Made by a program: the position numbers and the translations under genes. Shown piece after piece: positions 57,655-64,000 of a stretch of DNA of 64,000 nucleotides; position 1 is the stretch's first letter, and every line of letters begins with the position of its first letter. The DNA comes from Nymphaea colorata (Eukaryota; Streptophyta; Magnoliopsida; Nymphaeales; Nymphaeaceae), in NCBI RefSeq assembly GCF_008831285.2, contig NC_045141.1, forward strand, positions 11,582,106 through 11,646,105, in the 5' to 3' direction. The notes below the pieces were generated by a model that made no database searches, was not told the origin of the DNA, and was given only the letters and a program-made list of their open reading frames with translations.

Positions 57655-60600
57655 CCCTCCCTCAAGTTGTGCATGGTTTTGCACCATGTACAACTTGCCT
57701 TTTAGAAACCAGAATCGTTCCTTTGTTAATCCTTTTGTAAATAAGTCTGCAACTTGTTCATCTGTACGAACATAAATAGGCTGAATTTCCTTGTCTTCCA
57801 CCTTTTGTCTAACAAAGTGTTGATCAATCTCAATGTGCTTTGTTCGACCATGTTGTACGGGATTAAAGGCAATGTTAATAGCGCTTTGATTATCGCACAT
57901 TAACATTGATGTTTTAATCTTTTCTCCAATGTCTTCTAGCAAATGTCTAACCCATGTAACTTCAGCAGTACCTGCAGCCATGCATCTGTATTCAGCTTCA
58001 GTGCTGGATCTTGCTACTGCCTTTTGCTTTCGACAACTCCAAGACACAAGATTACGTCCAATGAAAATACAAAAACCAGAAATGGACTTTCTTTGATCGG
58101 GATCTCCAGCCCAATCTGCATCTGTGAATGTCATAAGTTGATGTCCAGTAGTTATATTTTCACTCTTACCATAAACTAAGCCATCTCTTGCTGTCCCTTT
58201 AAGATATCTTAATATTCTTTTGACAGCATCCATGTGAGTATCTCTAGGTGCATGCATAAATTGGGATACTTGATTCACAGCATATATAATATCTGGTCTA
58301 GTAAATGTAAGATATTGAAGTGCCCCAACAATACTTCGATATTGCGTAGGATCTTCATATAACTCCCCATCTTGAGCACTTAGTCTTTGATTTAGAACAC
58401 TAGGAGTTCCAACAGGCTTACAATCAGACATACCTGACTTTTTCAACAAATCCAACGTGTATTTCTGTTGTGTCAATGTGAGGCGATTATTGTGCCTATC
58501 AATCTCCACTCCAAGAAAGAATCGTAAATCACCAAGCTCTTTCATTTTGAAGTTTTGCATCATCAAAACTTTAGCTTCTTCTATGTGTTTTTCTGAATTG
58601 CCTGTGATAACAATATCATCAACATATATAAGAAGTAAAGTAAATATGTTTTCCTTTCGATAAATGAAAAGAGAGTGATCTAGAGGACATCTCCGAAAAC
58701 CACATTCTTGAATCTTGCAAGAGAAACTGTCAAACCACGAACGTGAGGCCTGTTTAAGTCCATAAATAGATTTTCTTAGTTTGCAAACCCATGCATGAGA
58801 GTCTCCTTTCGTGTATCCTGGAGGTTGTTCCATATATACTTCCTCCCTTAAATCACCATGAAGAAAAGCATTCTTCACATCCATTTGATGTAGTCTCCAT
58901 CCATATTCAACTGCCAATGATATAATCACGCGAATTGTTCCCATTTTGATCACAGGGCTGAATGTCTCATCATAATCTTCTCCATATTGTTGTGTAAACC
59001 CTTTTGCTACTAACCTTGCTTTGTGTCTTTCTATGCTGCCGTCAGGTTTGTATTTAATTTTGTATACCCATTTGGAGCTCACTACGTTCTTTTCGTGTGG
59101 CCTCGGAACGATCTCCCATGTTCCACATTCATGCAAGGCATCCATTTCTTCTTTCATAGCCTTTCTCCAATGATGTGATTTTGATGCTTCATCAAATGAA
59201 GTAGGTTCTTCCTCCTTGCCAACTTTTGCCATGAATAACTGAAAATCAAGTGATAAAGAATCATAGCTAACCCACCTGTGAATGGGATGACGAATGCGTT
59301 GGGATCTTCTAAGGTGGGGCATGTTGTCTTCTTCACTGTGAGCATCTCTGTCCCTTAGTCGTCGACTGTAGATAAGACCCGAATACCGATGTGCATCGTT
59401 GCTCTGTTCATTATTGTTTTCGTGATGACTTAATGACTGTGTTGGATCTTCTTGATTTTCACTTTGAGCCATATCCGACGGTTGTATTGCTCTCTCTGAA
59501 TCTTCACTTTGAGGCACATCATTTTCTATAACAGGATCTGCATTGAATAACTGTGTACTGGTCCAGGGATCATAAGATTCAATGGTCATAGGCATTTCAT
59601 TTGTATTATCAAAACTATGTTCATCAAAAATGACATTTCTTGAAGTTTTGATACGTTTAGTTGTTGGATCATAGCATCGAAAACCTTTATATTCATCAGC
59701 ATATCCAACGAATCTACATTGAATAGCTTTGTCTTGAAACTTGTTCCTCAAGGCAGCATCAACGTGAACATAGCATACACAACCAAAAACCTTCAAGTTC
59801 TTGTAATCAGGTTGTTTGCCTAAGAGTGTAAAATATGGCGATTTAGACATCAAGAGTGTCATAGGCAAACAATTTATTATGTATACAGCAGTATGGAAGG
59901 CTTCAGTCCACAAGGAAATGGGCACATTAGTATCATGCATCATGCTCATGGCGCTTTCAACTATATGTCGATGTTTCCGCTCAACTACACCATTTTGTTG
60001 TGGTGTGTAAGGGCAGGAAATTTGTCTAGTTATCCCTTTTTCACGTAGTGTCATAGGCAAACAATTTATTATGTATACAGCAGTATGGAAGGCTTCAGTC
60101 CACAAGGAAATGGGCACATTAGTATCATGCATCATGCTCATGGCGCTTTCAACTATATGTCGATGTTTCCGCTCAACTACACCATTTTGTTGTGGTGTGT
60201 AAGGGCAGGAAATTTGTCTAGTTATCCCTTTTTCACGTAGAAATTCAATAAAATCAAGCGAGGAATATTCTCCCCCTCCATCACATTGAAAATGCACCAC
60301 ATTGGATGAAAATTTAGTTTGAATCATGGCATAGAAGTTTCGAAATATGTGAGGTACTTCTGATTTGTGTTTCATGAAGTAAATCCAGGTGAAACGTGAG
60401 TAAGAGTCAATGAATAAGACATAATATCTTGACCCAGACATGGAATCAATAGGGGCTGGCCCCCATACATCAGAAAAAATAGTTTCAAAAGGTTTGGAAG
60501 CCCTTTGATTTATATTATGGAAAGGTAAAACATGACTCTTACAAAGTCCACAACTTGAACATTTTTTGACACTTGAAGTAAGAGGTAAACTTGATCTTGG

Positions 60601-62157
60601 AATGAGACTATCTGTCACAAGTTTTTCAATGAAATGTCGACCACAGTGTCCTAGCCGACTATGCCACAAATCAGACTCCAAAAATTGGTTAGGGCCCCTT
60701 ACTTTTGATTGAAAATGGCAAGAACTTGGCACTGATGACGCATTATGAGAAAGAGAAAATGTCTTCAATCCTATATCAAAAGTGGATGAATCCTTGGGTA
60801 GACATTCCTTGAGGACGTACATATTCCCTTGACGCTCCCCTCTAGCGAACATTTTCTTCGTTTGGAGGTCCTTGACATAGACAGAAGAAGGTGTGAATTC
60901 AACAGAAGAGCTTGTATCATCAATGAGTTTAGAAATGGATATGATGTTCTTTTTGATATTGGGAGCAAGAACAACATTAGACAGTGATAGAGACGAGGAT
61001 GACAATGGAATATGTGCATTTCCAATATGTGTAATAGGATGAGATTTTCCATCACCTGTTATAATGCAACTTCTACCGTAATGAGGGGATAAGTTAGTCA
61101 ATTTACCTGCATTTCCTGTCACATGGGTAGCTGCACCTGAATCCAAGAACCATTCTCCCTGCTCATTTTGCTTTATAGTCATCTTTGAGAATGCGGCCAT
61201 CAATAGCTGTTGCATATCTTCAGTGGTGGATTTAGAACTTTGTCCTCCTTGTTTATAATCATGTCTTACCCCTTTGTTTTTATTTTGAGGATTAAACCAA
61301 CATTGTGCCTTCATGTGTCCTTTCTTGTTGCACTGAAAACAAATTGGTATTTTTCTTGAAGTATCCAAAAGAGACATACCTTGGTTATGTGGTGTTGGTA
61401 GAATGCCACGACCACCATGGTTGGAGTTCCCATGGCTCTTACCAAACTTTACATTCATAGCCAACACATTTTGGGAGTTCCCTTGATCAGTCCTTTCAAT
61501 GACTCTTTTCATATTCATTTCATGTTGGAGAAGTTTACCTTGTAGTTCGTTGAAGGAAGGCAGAACAGGAAGGACCTCAAGAGCTGTAATAAAAGCATGA
61601 TAATCATGCCCAAGTCCATTCAAGGTTTGCTGCACCTTTTCCTTATCAGAAATGTTATTCCCTGAGGCAGCAAGTTGGTCTGCGACGGCCTTAATACGCC
61701 CCAAATAATCCATGATAGACGTTGAACCTTTGCTCAAATTCTGAAATTCTTTCTTTAAGTACATAATTCGAGCTTCTGATATTTGGGAAAAGGTATCAGC
61801 AAGGGTTTCCCATAATTCTTCTGCAGTACAATCATCAGAAACTGAAAGTAACACTTGTTGAGATAAAGTGGACAAAATATACGCAACCAGACTTTGATCA
61901 CGTCTCATCCACATAGCATGTTCAGGATTGTTGTCTTCATGAACAGCAATAACTTCTCCTGCCTCATTTTTTATTTCCTGTAAGACGGATATTGGTGGAG
62001 CCTTTGTTGAACCATCGAGATGTCCAAAGAGGCCTTGACTTCTTATGAAAGGCATGATTTGCCTTTTCCAGATCAGATAATTCTCATGGTTGAGTTTTTC
62101 GGTAATAAGGTGAGGAAGAAAACTTGAGGACATGCCAGAATGCGAAAGGTTTTCCAT
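57649..62157 (-). CDS. Copia Gag-Pol polyprotein, single open frame (1502 aa)
   Basis: The start is ATG 62157 (MENLSHSGMSSSFLPHLITE). It is chosen because the gag relic at 39547 begins with a similar sequence; the frame stays open upstream only through leader and LTR. In order: gag; zinc knuckle CFQCNKKGHMKAQCW (about residue 270); protease WFLDSGAATHVTGN (about 335); pre-integrase LWHSRLGHCG (about 495); integrase (FIDSYSRFTW, CDGGGEYSS, QQNGVVERKHRH); RT with LLIYVDDIVITG (about 1178); RNase H (DADWAGDPDQRKS, SSTEAEYRCMA) and a normal C-terminus. A 64-residue block around the third integrase catalytic residue occurs twice, which probably inactivates integrase. All other enzymes look intact. 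Confidence 0.93.
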   Translation of the reverse strand: MENLSHSGMSSSFLPHLITEKLNHENYLIWKRQIMPFIRSQGLFGHLDGSTKAPPISVLQEIKNEAGEVIAVHEDNNPEHAMWMRRDQSLVAYILSTLSQQVLLSVSDDCTAEELWETLADTFSQISEARIMYLKKEFQNLSKGSTSIMDYLGRIKAVADQLAASGNNISDKEKVQQTLNGLGHDYHAFITALEVLPVLPSFNELQGKLLQHEMNMKRVIERTDQGNSQNVLAMNVKFGKSHGNSNHGGRGILPTPHNQGMSLLDTSRKIPICFQCNKKGHMKAQCWFNPQNKNKGVRHDYKQGGQSSKSTTEDMQQLLMAAFSKMTIKQNEQGEWFLDSGAATHVTGNAGKLTNLSPHYGRSCIITGDGKSHPITHIGNAHIPLSSSSLSLSNVVLAPNIKKNIISISKLIDDTSSSVEFTPSSVYVKDLQTKKMFARGERQGNMYVLKECLPKDSSTFDIGLKTFSLSHNASSVPSSCHFQSKVRGPNQFLESDLWHSRLGHCGRHFIEKLVTDSLIPRSSLPLTSSVKKCSSCGLCKSHVLPFHNINQRASKPFETIFSDVWGPAPIDSMSGSRYYVLFIDSYSRFTWIYFMKHKSEVPHIFRNFYAMIQTKFSSNVVHFQCDGGGEYSSLDFIEFLREKGITRQISCPYTPQQNGVVERKHRHIVESAMSMMHDTNVPISLWTEAFHTAVYIINCLPMTLREKGITRQISCPYTPQQNGVVERKHRHIVESAMSMMHDTNVPISLWTEAFHTAVYIINCLPMTLLMSKSPYFTLLGKQPDYKNLKVFGCVCYVHVDAALRNKFQDKAIQCRFVGYADEYKGFRCYDPTTKRIKTSRNVIFDEHSFDNTNEMPMTIESYDPWTSTQLFNADPVIENDVPQSEDSERAIQPSDMAQSENQEDPTQSLSHHENNNEQSNDAHRYSGLIYSRRLRDRDAHSEEDNMPHLRRSQRIRHPIHRWVSYDSLSLDFQLFMAKVGKEEEPTSFDEASKSHHWRKAMKEEMDALHECGTWEIVPRPHEKNVVSSKWVYKIKYKPDGSIERHKARLVAKGFTQQYGEDYDETFSPVIKMGTIRVIISLAVEYGWRLHQMDVKNAFLHGDLREEVYMEQPPGYTKGDSHAWVCKLRKSIYGLKQASRSWFDSFSCKIQECGFRRCPLDHSLFIYRKENIFTLLLIYVDDIVITGNSEKHIEEAKVLMMQNFKMKELGDLRFFLGVEIDRHNNRLTLTQQKYTLDLLKKSGMSDCKPVGTPSVLNQRLSAQDGELYEDPTQYRSIVGALQYLTFTRPDIIYAVNQVSQFMHAPRDTHMDAVKRILRYLKGTARDGLVYGKSENITTGHQLMTFTDADWAGDPDQRKSISGFCIFIGRNLVSWSCRKQKAVARSSTEAEYRCMAAGTAEVTWVRHLLEDIGEKIKTSMLMCDNQSAINIAFNPVQHGRTKHIEIDQHFVRQKVEDKEIQPIYVRTDEQVADLFTKGLTKERFWFLKGKLYMVQNHAQLEGGC
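59857..60240 (-). repeat. 192-bp exact tandem duplication within integrase
   Basis: Units 59857-60048 and 60049-60240 appear identical. The length is a multiple of three, so the frame is kept and 64 residues (from REKGITRQIS to NCLPMTL) are repeated. Confidence 0.95.
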
Positions 62158-62377
62158 GACAGCAGAAAGGAATGGTATATAGGTAGAAGATGAGAGGGAA
62201 AGAAGACACGATATAGCAAGATGTGTCCTTGGTAAGCAAGAAGAAAAAGGAACAAGAATTGCGCAAGAGACAAGTAAATTCAGGATAGAGACAAGATGAG
62301 AAAAGAGTTCTAACCAGATCAGACCTGTTTGGGCATTTCGTTTGGTAGAGATAACGTAACCTGGCGCTCTGATACCA

Positions 62378-62429
62378 TGATAGAAATGTAGCACCAATAT
62401 CTGTAACCCGAAAACAGCACTCACGCAGG

Positions 62430-62469
<40 letters not shown>

Positions 62470-62827
62470 ACAAGAAGAAACTGAGGAGAAGAAGCCGTAG
62501 CCAAAATGGTTTGCACGGCCTCTATTTATAATCTCATTTTCAGAATTCTAAGAGTCTCCAATTGTAGAATCCTAAGAGATTTCACAAGCTCCAAGGACAT
62601 TAATTACATCATAGAAACCTAAGAGACTTCACATATTACAAGGATATTAACTACAACATAGAATCCTAGGAGACTTCCCATATAACAAGGATATTAACTA
62701 TAACATAGAATCCTAGGAGACTCTTCACATGTCACAAGGACATTAAATATTTTAACACATTCTACAAGGAGGTGGAATCCTAAGAGACTCCTCTTCAACG
62801 TGCTGGTGAAGGCTTTATATTTTAACA
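62378..62827 (-). repeat. 5' LTR of the young copia
   Basis: 450 bp, no difference from the 3' LTR noticed, including the length of the GA tract. Confidence 0.96.
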
Positions 62828-62832
62828 CTTCT

Positions 62833-64000
62833 TACTCTTCCATGTAACCAAGTTGGATCCAATAAACACACAAAACCCAGTAGTGGATTTTCTGTCAAGG
62901 TGACATCCCGCATAATCAGCATCAACATACACAGATATAGTGAGAGATGTACCATTTTGAAAGAAGAGTCCCATTCCTGGTGAATTTTTCAGATACCTGA
63001 GAATCATCATGGCAGCATCCCAATGGACTTTCTTGGGCTTATCCATAAATTGACTCACTCTGCTGACAGCATAGGCAATATCAGGTCGAGTAACAGTGAT
63101 ATATAGGAGCTTCCCAACAATCCCTCTATATTGTCTAGCATCAACATCTTCAGTATCATCATCATACAAGCGAGTATTGATGTCCATGGGTGTAGAGGCA
63201 GGTCGACATCCTAGCATACCTGTCTCTTGCAAGACATCAGTAACGTATTTCCTTTGGCACATGATAAGACCCTTCTGATTTCTGGCAAACTCAATACCTA
63301 GGAAATAGCGTAGCTCACCAAGATCCTTGGTGACAAAGTGTCGTCCAAGGACGCCCTTGATGTTGGAAATCCCCTGAATATCATCCCCTGTAACAATGAT
63401 ATCATCAACATAGACAAGAACTATCACTGTACCTGTAGAAGTTTTCTTGACAAAAAGGGAATGATCAGCCGAAGAACGTCTGAAGCCCTCATACTCAATA
63501 TTCTCTGATAATTTTTGAAACCAAGCTCGAGGACTTTGTTTCAGACCATAAATTGCCTTTCTCAATCTACACACTTTCTGACACTCCCCCTCAGCAACAA
63601 ACCCTGGTGGTTGCTGCATATACACTTCTTCATGTAGGTCACCATACAGAAAGGCATTTTTGACATCAAGCTGTGATAGAGACCAATTCTTGCTGACGGC
63701 AACAGCGAGAAGAACCCGTAAAGAAGCATGTCGGGCCACAGGAGAGAAGGTATCATAATAATCAACCCCATAAGTCTGAGTATAGCCTTTTGCAACCAAG
63801 CGAGCCTTATATCTCTCAATGCTGCCATCTGCTCTGTATTTAACAGTAAATACCCATCGACAACCAACAATAGCTGCATCAGATGAAGGAGTAACTAGTG
63901 TCCAGGTGCCTCTAGACTGAAGGGCATCCATCTCTTCTTGCATAGCTGCGGCCCATTTGGGATCAGAAAGAGCGTCCATAGGAGTCTGTGGAAGAGCTAC
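62833..64000 (-). pseudogene. Outer copia pol, RT part (interrupted)
   Basis: Open from the window edge to the insertion point. It includes [94 protein letters not shown] and DADYAGCHLDRKSTTGFC. The catalytic YVDD is intact. The frame ends at KSKK, where the nested LTR begins. Apart from that insertion no lesion is visible. Confidence 0.92.

Larger units (their letters stand above)
57205..62827 (-). mobile_element. Young, structurally complete copia element nested in another copia
   Basis: Two 450-bp LTRs (57205-57654 and 62378-62827) appear identical when read side by side. The 5-bp duplication is CTTCT on the + strand (57200-57204 and 62828-62832). The primer site (TGGTATCAGAGCG, 62377-62365) matches tRNA-Met except for the last base, and a GAGGGAGGG-type purine stretch precedes the 3' LTR. 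One long open frame spans gag to RNase H. Identical LTRs mean a very recent insertion. It is antisense to CLPB4. Confidence 0.96.
48757..64000 (+). other. CLPB4 intron 6, at least 15.2 kb, running off the window
   Basis: Starts at a CAG|GTTGG donor. It contains a low-complexity region (49190-50030), a + strand copia, a hAT-like end and nested minus-strand copias. No following CLPB4 exon is seen. Near 49098-49160 a GTTGTCAAGGCGCTGCC... GCCTAGGCG patch looks like a decayed transposon end. Whether the gene continues intact to the right cannot be told here. Confidence 0.7.
56631..64000 (-). mobile_element. Outer copia element, split by a nested copia and cut by the window edge
   Basis: The 3' LTR is about 56631-56823 (minus strand TGTTAAGACGTG...), preceded by the polypurine tract TTGAGGGGGAG. 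Pol is read from 64000 to 62833 and resumes at 57204-56825 after the inserted element. The two halves meet exactly in frame at a 5-bp duplication. The 5' LTR and gag lie beyond the window. Confidence 0.92.

Noticed and set aside
62158-62424. N-terminal 89 codons of the longest open frame of the young copia
   Set aside because: They run through the leader, primer site and LTR; related gag sequences begin at the Met encoded at 62157.

Overview
This is plant nuclear DNA. The evidence is spliceosomal GT-AG introns, Ty1/copia elements primed from initiator tRNA-Met, a Tat/Ogre-like element with very long LTRs, many MITEs, a CACTA relic and an endogenous pararetrovirus relic. No prokaryotic or organellar feature is visible. 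The long, transposon-filled introns fit an angiosperm with a large genome, but the sequence alone does not fix the species. No tRNA, rRNA or CRISPR array was recognised.

The only host gene I can support is the 5' part of a mitochondrial ClpB/Hsp100 disaggregase (CLPB4 type) on the + strand. Six exons (26433-26723, 33566-33784, 33854-34091, 42904-43099, 47301-47355, 48606-48756) encode about 383 residues. They cover a transit peptide, the Clp N-terminal domain, and the first part of AAA+ domain 1 as far as Walker B. All exons are intact and in phase. Introns 1, 3, 4, 5 and 6 are 6.8, 8.8, 4.2, 1.25 and more than 15 kb; intron 2 is only 69 bp. The second half of the gene lies beyond the right edge.

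Left of the gene: 1-4605 is a decayed copia element (minus strand). 4606-10172 is AT-rich, mostly unassigned intergenic DNA. 10421-19101 is a non-coding LTR element with 2.8 kb LTRs and an interior made of tandem repeats. 20045-23599 may be a solo LTR of a related family. 23671-23860 is a CACTA TNP2 relic. 25343-25707 is a fold-back MITE.

Inside the gene: intron 1 holds two copia relics, three MITEs and a 900-bp hAT-like element with a perfect 8-bp target duplication. Intron 3 holds a decayed pararetroviral coat-protein/protease region, TA microsatellites, a 451-bp tandem duplication, and a 3.8-kb hAT-like element carrying both a copia fragment and a second hAT-like element. Intron 4 holds a 5'-truncated copia element, itself hit by a 711-bp hAT-like element and carrying a perfect 91-bp palindrome. 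Intron 6 holds a frameshifted + strand copia (50145-55327), then a minus strand copia (56631 to the edge) split by a very young copia (57205-62827). The young element has seemingly identical 450-bp LTRs and one open gag-pol frame, with an in-frame 64-residue duplication around the integrase catalytic glutamate.

The most distinctive observations are the nested hAT-like family with CTATGT termini and exon-like GC-rich starts, the integrase duplication, the perfect palindrome, the hairpin repeats of the Tat/Ogre-like element, and filler-like inverted copies of retrotransposon sequence.
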